Origin: Rhodobiaceae bacterium
GTDB taxonomy: Bacteria; Pseudomonadota; Alphaproteobacteria; Parvibaculales; Parvibaculaceae
DNA length: 64,000 bases
Assembly (NCBI GenBank): GCA_021404525.1
Contig: JAAWWE010000005.1
Coordinates: forward strand, 174,684-238,683
Reading direction: 5' to 3'
Part shown: in pieces, positions 49,371-59,059 of the stretch
How the letters are laid out: the number at the start of each line of letters is the position of its first letter
How positions within the stretch are numbered: the stretch's first letter is position 1
Made by a program: the position numbers and the translations under genes
Notes under the pieces: generated by a model
Seen by the model: the letters and a program-made list of their open reading frames with translations, nothing else
Told to the model about the DNA's origin: nothing
Database searches by the model: none

Positions 49371-49426
49371 TTGGGGCCTGTCCGTCCTATGATTTCCTCC
49401 TCCAATTTGCATCGGCTGCCTTATCC

Positions 49427-50500
49427 ATGATTCCTCACGAAAAACTCGCAAAAGTCCTTGATCGTTTCGACGCTGTGCAAGCGGAGATGAACGCAGACGT
49501 TTCGCCGGACCGGTTTGTTGCTCTCTCGAAAGAGTTTGCTGAGTTGCAGCCCGTCGCGGAAGCGGCGCGGGGTCTTGCGGAGGCACGTCGCGCGGAAGAG
49601 GACGCCAAAGAAATGCTTGGCGATCCTGAAATGGCGGAGATGGCTCGCGAAGAGTTGGACGATCTTGCGGAGACATTGCCGAAGCTTGAGCAGGAGATGC
49701 AGATCCTGCTGCTCCCGAAGGATGCTGCAGACGTGCTTAATGTGATCCTTGAAGTCCGTGCGGGCACAGGCGGAGATGAGGCGGCTCTTTTTGCTGGCGA
49801 CCTCTACCGCATGTATGAGCGGTATGCGCAGTCGCAGGGCTGGAAGGTTGAGCCTGTGTCGATGTCCGTAGGGGATGTTGGGGGCTTTAAGGAGATCACG
49901 GCATCCATCAGCGGCAAGGGCGTCTTTGCAAAGCTCAAATTTGAGTCTGGTGTTCATCGGGTCCAACGGGTGCCGACGACAGAGTCCGGGGGGCGTATTC
50001 ACACATCGGCAGCAACAGTCGCCGTGCTCCCGGAGCCTGAAGAAGTCGATATTGAGATTGAAGATAAAGACATTCGCATTGATGTGTTCCGAGCGAGTGG
50101 CGCAGGTGGCCAGCATGTGAATACGACAGATAGTGCGGTGCGGATTACCCACCTTCCAACGGGGCTTGTGGTGCAGCAGCAGGATGAGAAGTCCCAGCAT
50201 AAAAACAAAGCCAAGGCGCTGAAGATCCTGCGGGCCCGTCTTTATGATGCAGAGCGCGAGCGGGCGGCGAAAGAACGCGCCGATGACCGTAAGGGTCAGG
50301 TGGGTTCTGGTGACCGGTCAGAACGCATTCGAACCTACAACTTCCCTCAGGGCCGTGTGACGGACCACCGGATCAATCTGACGTTGCATAAGCTTGATAA
50401 GATCATTGAGGGAGACGGTGCTGCCGAGCTCATTGATGCCCTGATTGCAGAAGACCAGGCGGCACGCCTTGCGGCGCTTGGAGAAGAGACAGAGGCGTGA
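49427..50500 (+). CDS. prfA: Peptide chain release factor 1
   Basis: 357 residues. It reads UAA and UAG stops. The hydrolytic GGQ lies in [20 protein letters not shown] (about 228-230), and the codon-recognising tripeptide region is [18 protein letters not shown]. The Gln of GGQ is the methylation target of PrmC, encoded next with overlapping GTGA. Confidence 0.98.
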   Translation: MIPHEKLAKVLDRFDAVQAEMNADVSPDRFVALSKEFAELQPVAEAARGLAEARRAEEDAKEMLGDPEMAEMAREELDDLAETLPKLEQEMQILLLPKDAADVLNVILEVRAGTGGDEAALFAGDLYRMYERYAQSQGWKVEPVSMSVGDVGGFKEITASISGKGVFAKLKFESGVHRVQRVPTTESGGRIHTSAATVAVLPEPEEVDIEIEDKDIRIDVFRASGAGGQHVNTTDSAVRITHLPTGLVVQQQDEKSQHKNKAKALKILRARLYDAERERAAKERADDRKGQVGSGDRSERIRTYNFPQGRVTDHRINLTLHKLDKIIEGDGAAELIDALIAEDQAARLAALGEETEA

Positions 50501-51384
50501 GTGCCTCCGATGATTCTGGACTTCCCTCCGGTGCTATGGCCCGCGGTGAGGTTTATCGCAGCCTTCTTGATCAGTTTCGCGCTGCAAAGATTCCCTCTGC
50601 GGATCTGGATGCACGGTTATTGATGGCTGCGGCGACGCAAGTTGATGAAGTCGCGTTGATTGCCGATCCCCATAAACTGGTTGAGCCGAAATTTCTTGAT
50701 GTGCTGCAGGGGTATGTGCGTCGCCGTCTGTCGGGGGAACCTGTTTCGCGGATCCTGGGTCGTCGTGAATTCTGGGGGCTCTCCTTTTCGCTCACTGAGG
50801 CAACACTTGATCCGCGTCCGGACAGCGAGACATTGGTAGAGGCGGTTCTTGCCCACGTGACGGAACGAGACGCGCCCCTTCAGATTCTGGATCTGGGGAC
50901 CGGCACAGGCTGTTTGCTGCTGGCCTTGCTGTCTGAGTTGCCCCAAGCGCGCGGGCTCGGCGTCGATTGCGCTTCGGACGCGGTCAAGGCTGCCACGCGC
51001 AATGCAGACCAGCTTGGTCTGGCTGACCGGGTGGTGTTCAGGATTGGCAATTGGGGCGAAGGTGTTGATGGACCCTTTGATCTTGTCGTTTCCAATCCGC
51101 CTTATATCCCTTCGGGCGATATTCCTGATTTATCGCAAGAAGTGCGGACCCATGATCCGATGGCAGCACTTGATGGCGGAGATGATGGCCTCACGGCCTA
51201 TCGGGAGATTGCCCTTGAGACACGGCGCTTGCTGACTCCTGAGGGGGTGGCCTTTTGGGAGCTGGGAATCGGGCAATCGGAGGATGTTTCGACTATTGCC
51301 TCAGACGCTGGCCTCAAGGCTTTTGGTCTTCATCCTGACCTTGCTGGTATTCCCAGGGTCCTCGCGGTGAAACGGTTGGTCTGA
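50497..51384 (+). CDS. prmC: Release factor glutamine methyltransferase
   Basis: 295 residues, GTG start overlapping the prfA stop. N-terminal helical domain with [23 protein letters not shown] motif [15 protein letters not shown], and the NPPY motif [11 protein letters not shown] (about 200-203) that binds the glutamine side chain. It methylates the GGQ Gln of RF1 and RF2. Confidence 0.97.
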   Translation: MSASDDSGLPSGAMARGEVYRSLLDQFRAAKIPSADLDARLLMAAATQVDEVALIADPHKLVEPKFLDVLQGYVRRRLSGEPVSRILGRREFWGLSFSLTEATLDPRPDSETLVEAVLAHVTERDAPLQILDLGTGTGCLLLALLSELPQARGLGVDCASDAVKAATRNADQLGLADRVVFRIGNWGEGVDGPFDLVVSNPPYIPSGDIPDLSQEVRTHDPMAALDGGDDGLTAYREIALETRRLLTPEGVAFWELGIGQSEDVSTIASDAGLKAFGLHPDLAGIPRVLAVKRLV

Positions 51385-51784
51385 CGCCCAAAAAAACATT
51401 TGGACATGGGGCGCTCAGAGGGTAGGTTCCTTGAAGAGATTCAAGCCTCTAGACACATCTCGCTGCCGGTAGGGACCGGTTTGGCTGGAGATGAGGGGCA
51501 GGGGCAAAATATGGTGGTAAGCCCCATTGGACGCCATATAGCTGTGAAAATTGTAGCTTGAGCGTCTGGAACATTCTTTCATGACTTCTGCCCCGTCTGT
51601 CGATGGGGCGTGTTGAGCATGGGTTGGGTCAGTGTGTAGGCCTTGAAAATGGGCACACATAGAAGGGCAATCGCTTAGTCCTGGCGAGATTTAGTCTTGT
51701 GGCTTTGTCTGCAGATGCGCAGAAACGAGCCGCTGGGTCGCTGTGGACGGTGTAATTTCAACTGGTAGACAGAGCCGGAGTGAT
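51385..51784 (+). ncRNA. Hairpin-dense intergenic region, candidate structured RNA or leader
   Basis: No coding region supported in 400 nt. Successive helices on the + strand: AGAGG/CCTCT (51417-21, 51446-50) enclosing CTTGAA-GAGA-TTCAAG (51430-45, GNRA-type loop); CATCTC/GAGATG (51456-61, 51488-93) enclosing CCGGT-AGGG-ACCGG (51466-79); GGGGC/GCCCC (51501-05, 51521-25) interleaved with ATATGG/CCATAT (51509-14, 51534-39), which would form a pseudoknot or a switch; GACGC/GCGTC (51530-34, 51562-66); GCCCC/GGGGC near 51590-51608. It could be an RNA gene or a long 5' UTR of the DUF4167 gene. No known family recognised. Confidence 0.35.
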
Positions 51785-52339
51785 ATGAGGCAGGGCCAAA
51801 ACCAGAAGCGCTCTCGTGGGCGCGGACGTAAACCACAAAATCCCCTTAGCCGGAGTATGGAAAGCAACGGGCCGGATGTAAAAATCCGCGGCACGGCAAG
51901 CCATATTTACGAGAAGTATCAGGCGTTGGCGCGTGATGCACAGTCGTCTGGTGACCGTATCGCGTCGGAAAGCTATTTCCAGCACGCGGAGCATTACCAC
52001 CGGCTGATCGTTGCGGCTCAGGCGCAGCAGGAACAGAATCGCCAGGAAAGTCAGAACCGCCAGGAAAACCAGGGCCGTGATGGTCAGGGTCGGGGCGGCA
52101 ATGGCCGGACGAACGGTGAAGATGCCAGCGCAGAAGACCAGCCTGCCGCCGAGGCAGCTGAGCAACCGGCCTCTGAAGAAGCCGTCGCAGAAAGCGAGGC
52201 GGCTGATGGGGACGGGGATGAAAAGCCCGCCCCACGTCGTCGGGCTCCCCGGCGCCGCCGCGCTCCTGCTAAAGCCAAATCTGACTCAAATTCAGATGGT
52301 GGCGATGACAAGCCTGCGTCAGAAGACGTACCTGCCTAG
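51785..52339 (+). CDS. DUF4167 domain protein
   Basis: 184 residues from ATG 51785 (GGAG 5 nt upstream). N-terminus RQGQNQKRSRGRGRKPQNPLSR is basic; the DUF4167 core is about 25-80: VKIRGTASHIYEKYQALARDAQSSGDRIASESYFQHAEHYHRLI. The rest is a low-complexity Gln/Asn-, then Glu/Ala-, then Arg/Pro/Lys-rich tail. An RNA- or nucleoid-linked role would suit the basic ends, but the function is unknown. It normally sits between prmC and clpB in Hyphomicrobiales. Confidence 0.88.
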   Translation: MRQGQNQKRSRGRGRKPQNPLSRSMESNGPDVKIRGTASHIYEKYQALARDAQSSGDRIASESYFQHAEHYHRLIVAAQAQQEQNRQESQNRQENQGRDGQGRGGNGRTNGEDASAEDQPAAEAAEQPASEEAVAESEAADGDGDEKPAPRRRAPRRRRAPAKAKSDSNSDGGDDKPASEDVPA

Positions 52340-52796
52340 TTAGCATCCCGCGGGCCGTTTACGGCTGATTTCAGCGATTTTTTTGCTTTTGATCCAGGCG
52401 ACCACTTGTGTTGCCTGGATGTCACACCCATATATTTCAAGTCGATCTGTTCTCGAACTGGGCCAGAACGGAAAAGGAAAAGTGCGATCAGGTCGAGCTG
52501 CCTAATATTGGGGCTCGGCACAGCGGTTTTCCGGCTAATCCCGTTCGTTCTTTTGGGAGCGATCACATTTATGAATTTGGGACTTTTCGTCCAAATTCAT
52601 TGTGATCTTGGAAGGTCGTCAACGGTTTGTGCGGCATACTTGTGTTCGTGCAATCGCGTTTGGTCTTGATCTAGGCCATGTCGCTGGTGGGAAACTGGGT
52701 TCAGATTCCAGAAAGTGACATGTCTGAGGCGTACGTTTGTGGCCTGCCGGTTCGGCAAAACGGGGCAAGCGGTGCGTGCTTGAAATGGGGGTCCAG
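52340..52796. promoter_or_regulatory. Gene-free stretch before clpB with a long hairpin
   Basis: 457 nt without a supported gene. A weak terminator candidate follows the DUF4167 stop: GCCG-TTTA-CGGC and an overlapping GCTG-ATTT-CAGC (52354-52375), then GATTTTTTT. The main element is the long imperfect palindrome 52561-52607, listed separately. I looked for an RpoH-type promoter and found none convincing. Confidence 0.4.
52561..52607. repeat. Long imperfect palindrome upstream of clpB
   Basis: Arms: GATCACA (52561-67) pairs with TGTGATC (52601-07); ATGAATTTGG (52571-80) pairs with CCAAATTCAT (52591-600); AC with GT close a TTTTC loop. Only TTT and one G are unpaired on the left arm, giving 19 base pairs in 47 nt. 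No T run on either side, so not a terminator. Confidence 0.6.
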
Positions 52797-55400
52797 ATGG
52801 ATCTTGAAAAATATACAGACCGAAGCCGTGGCTTCGTTCAGTCAGCGCAGGGGCTGGCATTGCGTTCCGGACATCAGCGGTTCACACCGGAACATCTCCT
52901 CAAAGTTTTGCTTGATGATGAAGAAGGCCTCGCGGCCAATCTCATCCGTGCGGCAGGCGGGCGGCCCGACGCGGCGCTTGAAGCGGTTGAGCTTGAGCTC
53001 AGCAAAATGCCGAAAGTTGAAGGCGGCGGCGCAGGCCAGATTTATCTCGCGCCAGAAACCGCTCGTGTATTCGATCAGGCGGAACAGGTCGCCAAGAAAG
53101 CTGGCGATTCTTACGTGACTGCCGAGCGGCTCTTGTTGGCGTTGGCCATTGAACAAGGGGCCGCCTCTGCAGGTATTCTGAAAAATGCCGGTGTGACAGC
53201 CCAGGCGCTTAACGAGGCAATTAACTCTGTGCGCAAAGGACGAACGGCAGACAGTGCATCTGCGGAAGACGCTTATGACGCGCTCAAGAAGTATGCGCGG
53301 GATCTCACGGAAGATGCTGAGAACGGCAAGCTTGATCCGGTGATCGGACGGGATGAAGAAATTCGCCGTTCGGTGCAAGTCCTGTCGCGCCGGACAAAAA
53401 ACAATCCGGTGTTGATTGGTGAGCCCGGCGTGGGTAAGACCGCGATCGCGGAAGGCCTGGCGCTTCGTATTGTTGACGGGGATGTGCCTGAAAGCCTTCG
53501 GGACAAGAAGCTTCTGTCGCTCGATATGGGGGCCCTGATTGCTGGCGCGAAATATCGCGGTGAATTTGAAGAACGCTTAAAGGCTGTGCTGAGTGAAGTG
53601 AGCTCGGCTGATGGCGGGATCATTCTCTTTATTGACGAGATGCACACGCTTGTTGGTGCGGGCAAGACAGATGGAGCGATGGATGCATCGAACCTGCTCA
53701 AGCCTGCGCTGGCGCGCGGTGAACTTCACTGTGTGGGGGCGACCACGCTTGATGAATATCGCAAACATGTAGAAAAAGATGCCGCGCTTGCCCGCCGGTT
53801 CCAGCCTGTCATGGTTGAAGAGCCGACAGTGGAAGATACGATCTCCATTCTGCGCGGCCTTAAAGAGAAGTATGAGCTCCACCACGGGGTTCGGATTTCC
53901 GATGCGGCACTGGTTTCAGCCGCGACACTATCGGACCGCTATATTTCGGATCGCTTCCTGCCGGACAAGGCCATCGATCTGATGGACGAGGCGGGCAGTC
54001 GCTTGCGGATGCAAGTGGACAGCAAGCCGGAAGAGCTCGATGAGCTTGATCGGCGGATCATTCAGCTCAAGATCGAGCGGGAAGCGCTCAAAAAAGAAAC
54101 GGATGAGGCGAGCCAAGACCGGCTCGATAAGCTCGAGTCGGATCTCGCAGACCTTGAGTCCAAGTCGGCATCCGTCACCTCCGTTTGGCAGCGAGAGAAA
54201 GATAAGCTTGGCCAGGCGCAGAAGGTCCAAGAGGAGCTGGATGCGGCGCGCAACGAACTTGTCCAGGCGCAGCGGAGTGGCAACCTGGAGCGGGCGAGCG
54301 AGCTTTCTTATGGCGTGATCCCAGAGCTTGAGAAGCAGCTGTCTGAAAGCGAAGACGTGGACGCAGGCGAGGGCATGGTCGAAGAGACCGTGACCGCGCA
54401 ACATGTGGCCCAGGTGGTTTCTCGTTGGACGGGGATTCCTGTCGACAAGATGCTCGAAGGTGAGCGTGAGAAACTGCTGCAGATGGAAACGGAGCTGTCG
54501 GCCCGGGTGATTGGACAGGCGGAGGCCGTGAGTGCTGTGTCGCGGGCGGTTCGGCGATCCCGTGCGGGCCTGCAGGACCCGTCGAGGCCGATCGGATCGT
54601 TCATGTTCCTTGGGCCTACCGGTGTGGGTAAGACGGAACTCACCAAGACGCTGGCAGACTTCCTCTTCGATGATGATCAGGCGATCTGTCGTCTCGACAT
54701 GTCGGAATATATGGAGAAGCATTCTGTCTCCCGCCTTATCGGGGCGCCTCCAGGCTATGTCGGTTATGAGGAAGGGGGCGCGCTTACCGAAGCGGTGCGC
54801 CGTCGTCCCTATCAGGTTGTGCTTTTTGATGAGATCGAGAAGGCCCATCCGGATGTCTTCAACGTGTTGTTGCAGGTGCTTGATGATGGGCGTCTGACAG
54901 ACGGGCAGGGCCGCACGGTCGATTTCAAGAACACGCTCATCATTATGACGTCCAATCTTGGTTCTGAATTCCTGGCTGACCAGGACGCAGGCGAAGACAC
55001 AGAAGCTGTGCGTGGGCAGGTGATGGATGTGGTGCGCAGCCGCTTCCGGCCGGAGTTTCTGAACCGGCTTGATGAGATCCTGCTCTTCCACCGTCTCACA
55101 CGAGAGCAGATGGATGGCATTGTCGACATTCAGATGCAGCGGTTGGATGCGCTGCTTGTTGAGCGCAAAATCGTGCTGGAGCTGGACGAAGCAGCGCGCA
55201 GCTGGCTTGCGGATAAAGGCTATGACCCTGTCTATGGCGCGCGACCTTTGAAACGGGTCATTCAGCGCAATGTGCAGGACCCGCTGGCGGACTTGTTGCT
55301 GGAAGGCGTGATCAAGGATGGCGAGACGGTGCCTGTTTCTGCGGGGCCCGATGGTCTTGTGATCAATGGTCGGGCGATTGCCGCGCAAGCTGCCGAATAA
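52797..55400 (+). CDS. clpB: ATP-dependent disaggregase ClpB
   Basis: 867 residues from ATG 52797 ([15 protein letters not shown]), with GGGGG upstream; the open frame begins 20 codons earlier. N-domain about 1-145, NBD1 with Walker [10 protein letters not shown] (about 208-216), a coiled-coil middle domain (about 400-525) that contacts DnaK, and NBD2 with GPTGVGKTE (about 606-614). It rescues aggregated proteins after heat stress. Terminator at 55426. Confidence 0.98.
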   Translation: MDLEKYTDRSRGFVQSAQGLALRSGHQRFTPEHLLKVLLDDEEGLAANLIRAAGGRPDAALEAVELELSKMPKVEGGGAGQIYLAPETARVFDQAEQVAKKAGDSYVTAERLLLALAIEQGAASAGILKNAGVTAQALNEAINSVRKGRTADSASAEDAYDALKKYARDLTEDAENGKLDPVIGRDEEIRRSVQVLSRRTKNNPVLIGEPGVGKTAIAEGLALRIVDGDVPESLRDKKLLSLDMGALIAGAKYRGEFEERLKAVLSEVSSADGGIILFIDEMHTLVGAGKTDGAMDASNLLKPALARGELHCVGATTLDEYRKHVEKDAALARRFQPVMVEEPTVEDTISILRGLKEKYELHHGVRISDAALVSAATLSDRYISDRFLPDKAIDLMDEAGSRLRMQVDSKPEELDELDRRIIQLKIEREALKKETDEASQDRLDKLESDLADLESKSASVTSVWQREKDKLGQAQKVQEELDAARNELVQAQRSGNLERASELSYGVIPELEKQLSESEDVDAGEGMVEETVTAQHVAQVVSRWTGIPVDKMLEGEREKLLQMETELSARVIGQAEAVSAVSRAVRRSRAGLQDPSRPIGSFMFLGPTGVGKTELTKTLADFLFDDDQAICRLDMSEYMEKHSVSRLIGAPPGYVGYEEGGALTEAVRRRPYQVVLFDEIEKAHPDVFNVLLQVLDDGRLTDGQGRTVDFKNTLIIMTSNLGSEFLADQDAGEDTEAVRGQVMDVVRSRFRPEFLNRLDEILLFHRLTREQMDGIVDIQMQRLDALLVERKIVLELDEAARSWLADKGYDPVYGARPLKRVIQRNVQDPLADLLLEGVIKDGETVPVSAGPDGLVINGRAIAAQAAE

Positions 55401-55425
55401 CTTATTCCCCATTGGGGTGTGAAGA

Positions 55426-55455
55426 AGGGCTGTGCCGTGTGCACGGCCCTTTTTT
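55426..55455 (+). terminator. Rho-independent terminator of clpB
   Basis: AGGGCTGTGC (55426-55435), loop CGTGT, GCACGGCCCT (55441-55450), then five further T. Ten pairs with one G-T. Confidence 0.85.
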
Positions 55456-55582
55456 GTTGGTCACATATCCCCGGGCGGCAATGCTCATGGTTCAATGAAA
55501 CACGGTTCCCCGGATTAGATCGATTGGATCTTGGGTTTTGAGCGAAGCGGCGTAAGCTCAGGTAACGTGGGAGGTGGTAATC

Positions 55583-56449
55583 ATGAATAAGGTTCTGTTG
55601 GCCCTGGGCATAATGCTGGCGCTTTGTGCGGGCGTGTTTGTTTATCTCGACCGCACCAGCAACGGCATTGTTGGTTTTTATGCTTGGAAGCTCGTGCCGG
55701 GAAATGTGCAGGCGGAAGGCCGTGCGGACATTAATGGTGTCTCGCTCTATTACGAGACCTATGGCGAGGGGTCCCCTGTCCTTGTGCTGCATGGTGGCAG
55801 TGCCTTTATCGAGACTATGCACAATCAGATCACGGCGCTGGCCACCAATCATTTTGTGGTGGCACCGGACAGCCGCGCCCATGGACGGACAAGCGATGCA
55901 GAAGGGGTGCCCCTCTCCTATGCGCAAATGGCAGATGACATGATTGCTCTGATGGATCATCTGGAGATCGATAAGGCGGATATTGTCGGGTGGAGCGATG
56001 GAGGCAATATCGGGCTCGACATGGCGATCCGCTATCCAGACCGTGTCAGCAAGCTTGTGACCTATGGCTCAAACTTTCACACGAACGGCCTGGTACCCGA
56101 CGAGGAGGGGGAGGGAATCAATTCCTCGCCAGATGACCCGAGCTGGGAGGTTGTGCGGTCCTTCTATCAGTCTGTGGCGCCTGACCCGGACCATTGGCCG
56201 GTGTTTCACGGCAAGCTCATGGCCATGTGGGATACGCAGCCGACCTTCATGGTCGGTGATCTCGGCGGTGTCTCATCGCCGACGCTCGTCATGGCGGGCG
56301 AGTTTGATTCCATCAAAGAGGCGCATACGCGGGAGATGGCCAGCTCCATCCCAAACGGGACGCTTGTGATTGTTGAGGGGCAGGACCATTTCGCACCACT
56401 TATGGCGCCAGAGACGGTCACACCACACATTGTCGCGTTTTTGAAGTAG
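55583..56449 (+). CDS. Alpha/beta hydrolase, membrane-anchored or exported
   Basis: 288 residues from ATG 55583; GGGAGGTGG sits just upstream. An N-terminal hydrophobic segment (about 4-22) is a signal anchor. Core: SPVLVLHGGSAFIETMHNQI, PDSRAHGRTSD, nucleophile Ser about 138 in GWSDGGNIGLDMA, acid Asp in MAGEFDSIKEAH, and His in EGQDHFAPL. It looks like a serine esterase or similar; the substrate cannot be told. Confidence 0.85.
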   Translation: MNKVLLALGIMLALCAGVFVYLDRTSNGIVGFYAWKLVPGNVQAEGRADINGVSLYYETYGEGSPVLVLHGGSAFIETMHNQITALATNHFVVAPDSRAHGRTSDAEGVPLSYAQMADDMIALMDHLEIDKADIVGWSDGGNIGLDMAIRYPDRVSKLVTYGSNFHTNGLVPDEEGEGINSSPDDPSWEVVRSFYQSVAPDPDHWPVFHGKLMAMWDTQPTFMVGDLGGVSSPTLVMAGEFDSIKEAHTREMASSIPNGTLVIVEGQDHFAPLMAPETVTPHIVAFLK

Positions 56450-56535
56450 AGGGCCGCTCGATCCTCGTACGTTGTTGAAAGTCGCTGGCCCTCAGCTTCT
56501 GAGCGGCCTCTTGTTTGTCGTTTTCGCGGCCCTGT

Positions 56536-56583
56536 TTGACCTGAGTCAATGACCATTATCTAAACATAAAGATATCTTTATGT
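56536..56583 (+). promoter_or_regulatory. Promoter and 20-bp palindrome of the ppk2 gene
   Basis: TTGACC (56536-56541) and TCTAAA (56559-56564) with a 17-nt spacer. A perfect 20-bp palindrome with half-site ACATAAAGAT (56564-56583) begins at the last base of the -10 and covers the start point. This placement is that of a repressor operator. Confidence 0.55.
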
Positions 56584-56610
56584 CTTTATTTTATATATGG
56601 AGGGGTGGTC

Positions 56611-57663
56611 ATGAACGACAAACTCATTGGAAATGAACTGAAAGCGCCGGAAAGCAAGCCGGCGATCGAGTCGGAGGGAGTTGGGGTGTCCACACCCGCG
56701 GAACCGTCGGTGGAGGGTGCCAGTACAGCGGCAACAGTTGAGAAAAAGCCGAAGCGGACAACGGGCGAGCAGCTTCATGCCCTCTCCAAAATGCGCCATG
56801 ACCCGGAGGCAATCCGGCACGCCTTTGAAACCGGTGCCTATCCATACAAAACAAAGATGAAGCGCCCGACCTATGAGCGCCACAAGGCCGAACTGCAGGT
56901 TGAGCTGTTGAAGGTTCAAAAGTGGGTCGAGGAAACCAACGAGAAGATTGTTGTCCTTTTTGAAGGCCGAGATGCTGCGGGCAAGGGCGGCACCATTAAG
57001 CGTTTTATGGAACATCTCAATCCGCGGGGCGCCCGGGTTGTCGCACTGCCAAAACCAACGGACCGGCAGAAATCCCAATGGTTCTTTCAGCGCTATATCG
57101 AGCATCTGCCTGCTGGCGGGGAAATCGTGATGTTTGACCGCTCCTGGTACAACCGGGCGGGTGTCGACCGGGTGATGGGGTTTTGTTCGCCTACGGAATA
57201 TCTGGAGTTTATGCGGGAGGCGCCTGAGCTTGAGCGCATGCTGACCCAAAGCGGCATCCGACTCTTTAAATATTGGTTCTCTGTGACGCAGGATGAGCAA
57301 AAACGCCGCTTTGCATCCCGCGAAATCGACCCGTTGAAACAGTGGAAGCTGTCACCGATTGACCGGGCGTCGCTTGATAAGTGGAACGACTATACCGAAG
57401 CCAAGGAGGCCATGTTTTTCTATACAGACACGGCGGACGCACCGTGGACCATTGTTAAGTCCAATGACAAGAAGCGGGCACGGCTCAATTGCATGCAGCA
57501 TTTTTTGAGTGCGTTACCTTATCCGGACAAGAACCACCATGTGGTGCGTGGTCCGGACCCCCTGATTGTTGGCAATACGGAACATGTGATAGGCCGGAAC
57601 GAGCACATTCTTGGCGCGAGTCTGCACCCTGATCTCCGTAGGAACGGTGATCCCTCCCAATAG
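56611..57663 (+). CDS. ppk2: Polyphosphate kinase 2
   Basis: 350 residues from ATG 56611 (GGAGGGG upstream). A disordered N-terminus (about 1-75) precedes the P-loop kinase fold: Walker A FEGRDAAGKGGTIKRF (about 116-131), LPKPTDRQKSQWFFQRYIEHLPAGGEI, FDRSWYNRAGVDRVMGFC and the lid around RFASREIDPLKQWKLSPID. PPK2 moves phosphate between polyphosphate and nucleotides; this length and pattern fit class I (nucleoside diphosphate substrates). Controlled from the palindromic promoter. Confidence 0.95.
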   Translation: MNDKLIGNELKAPESKPAIESEGVGVSTPAEPSVEGASTAATVEKKPKRTTGEQLHALSKMRHDPEAIRHAFETGAYPYKTKMKRPTYERHKAELQVELLKVQKWVEETNEKIVVLFEGRDAAGKGGTIKRFMEHLNPRGARVVALPKPTDRQKSQWFFQRYIEHLPAGGEIVMFDRSWYNRAGVDRVMGFCSPTEYLEFMREAPELERMLTQSGIRLFKYWFSVTQDEQKRRFASREIDPLKQWKLSPIDRASLDKWNDYTEAKEAMFFYTDTADAPWTIVKSNDKKRARLNCMQHFLSALPYPDKNHHVVRGPDPLIVGNTEHVIGRNEHILGASLHPDLRRNGDPSQ

Positions 57664-57751
57664 GCGCACTGAAAATCGCTTCCTTGGTTGCCTCTACGGA
57701 GCGTTGGTCCTAGCGTTTAGGCAAACAGACCAAAAAGCCGGGAGCGCAGAC

Positions 57752-58576
57752 ATGAGCATTACAGATACGGGAACAAACCATCTTCTCGCGGAGCTGAACG
57801 AGGGTGTGTTGACGCTCACAATGAACCGGCCAGAGGCGCGCAATGCCATGTCGGGAGAGATGACAGGTGCCCTGCAAGCCACGCTTGAGGCTGCGCAACT
57901 GGACACGGATGTGCGGTGCATCGTGCTGACAGGTGCGGGAAAAGGGTTCTGTGCGGGCGGCGATGTGAAAGGCATGGCCGCAAGTGGTGATGGGTCTCAG
58001 GATGAGAACACGATCGATTTCCGCATCCACCGTCAGCGGCTCAATCAGCGGGGCACATCCGGCAGGCTTTATGAGATGCCAAAGCCAACACTGGCAGCAC
58101 TGCCAGGCGCGGCGGCGGGCGCGGGACTTGGGCTCGCCCTTGCGTGTGACATGCGCATTATGGCGAGCAATGCGGTGATGACGACGGCGTTCGCACGGGT
58201 CGGTTTCTCAGGTGACTATGGCGGTACGTTCTTCCTGACGCAACTTGTCGGAACTGCCAAGGCGCGGGAGCTCTATTATCTCTCAGAGCGTGTCTCTGCG
58301 GCAGAGGCGCTGGATCTTGGTCTGACGAACTGGGTGTGTGAGCCGGAAGAGTTGCAGGCCAAAGCGCAGGAAATTGCACGGCGTCTTGCAACGGGACCAA
58401 CGGTTGCCTACCGCTATATGAAAGAAAATCTCAACCGGGCGATCTCGTCCGGCGATCTCAACGACTGTATGGACCTGGAGGCAACCCATCACATTCATTG
58501 TGGTCAGACAGAAGACCATCAGAACGCTACGAAGGCGTTTGTTGAGAAACGAGAGCCGGTTTTCAACGGTCGGTGA
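57752..58576 (+). CDS. Enoyl-CoA hydratase/isomerase family protein
   Basis: 274 residues from ATG 57752; GGGAG 8 nt upstream decides this over a long open frame beginning at 57611. Crotonase blocks MNRPEARNAMSGEM, GAGKGFCAGGDVKGM (oxyanion strand 1) and AAAGAGLGLALACDMRIM (oxyanion strand 2), then ARVGFSGDYGGTFFLTQLVG. An Asp sits where many hydratases have the second Glu, so it may be an isomerase or another crotonase activity. Ends 13 nt from the convergent VOC gene. Confidence 0.9.
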   Translation: MSITDTGTNHLLAELNEGVLTLTMNRPEARNAMSGEMTGALQATLEAAQLDTDVRCIVLTGAGKGFCAGGDVKGMAASGDGSQDENTIDFRIHRQRLNQRGTSGRLYEMPKPTLAALPGAAAGAGLGLALACDMRIMASNAVMTTAFARVGFSGDYGGTFFLTQLVGTAKARELYYLSERVSAAEALDLGLTNWVCEPEELQAKAQEIARRLATGPTVAYRYMKENLNRAISSGDLNDCMDLEATHHIHCGQTEDHQNATKAFVEKREPVFNGR

Positions 58577-58589
58577 TCAATTGACATCG

Positions 58590-58961
58590 TTATTCTCTAG
58601 GAGACGAAAGAGCAATTTGGTTGCCCTCTGTGTCCTCGAACTCGGCTACCCAAAAGTCCCCGACAGGTGTTTTTGGGTAGGCGACCTTGCCGTCCTTTGA
58701 TAGGGCGCGGGCCAAACTTTCATCAATATTCTCGACGAAGAAATAAATGCGTGGGCCCGCCTTGGCGGGTACATAGCTCTCTCCTTTTACAAGAGCGCCA
58801 GACACACCGCGGCCATTTTCATCAAACGGAAAGAGCGCCATGTCGAGGCCGTCGACGACAGTTCGTTCGAGCGTTACAGAAAACACCGCCTCATAAAAAT
58901 CAGTCGCCCTATCCATGTCATCGACGGGTATTTCGAAGTATGAAACTGGATTTTGAGTCAT
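58590..58961 (-). CDS. VOC-family (glyoxalase/bleomycin resistance fold) protein
   Basis: 123 residues. Starts VSYFEIPVDDMDRATDFYEAVF and ends VGDFWVAEFEDTEGNQIAL, the two halves of a single VOC module; the Glu near the end is a typical metal ligand. No specific substrate. On the same strand, 98 nt downstream of the AraC gene. Confidence 0.87.
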   Translation of the reverse strand: MTQNPVSYFEIPVDDMDRATDFYEAVFSVTLERTVVDGLDMALFPFDENGRGVSGALVKGESYVPAKAGPRIYFFVENIDESLARALSKDGKVAYPKTPVGDFWVAEFEDTEGNQIALSSPRE

Positions 58962-59059
58962 TGGCTGAAGCTCGCCCTTTGGTCAGGCATTTTTGCATCT
59001 CGTTCAGTGCTAGCCTGCTCAGGACGAAAAGGACAGTCAAGGCACAGACGGCATTCAAG

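Noticed and set aside
51415..51660. 81-codon open frame on the - strand between prmC and the DUF4167 gene
   Set aside because: No family features and no good ribosome site; the region is better explained by RNA structure on the + strand.
51385..51784. Two-piece tmRNA, 6S RNA, SRP RNA or RNase P RNA in the prmC-DUF4167 spacer
   Set aside because: None of the diagnostic conserved segments of those RNAs was found.
53928..55412. 494-codon open frame on the - strand inside clpB
   Set aside because: It is antisense to an intact clpB; the translation shows no domain and is rich in His, Arg and Leu, as reverse frames of GC-rich genes are.
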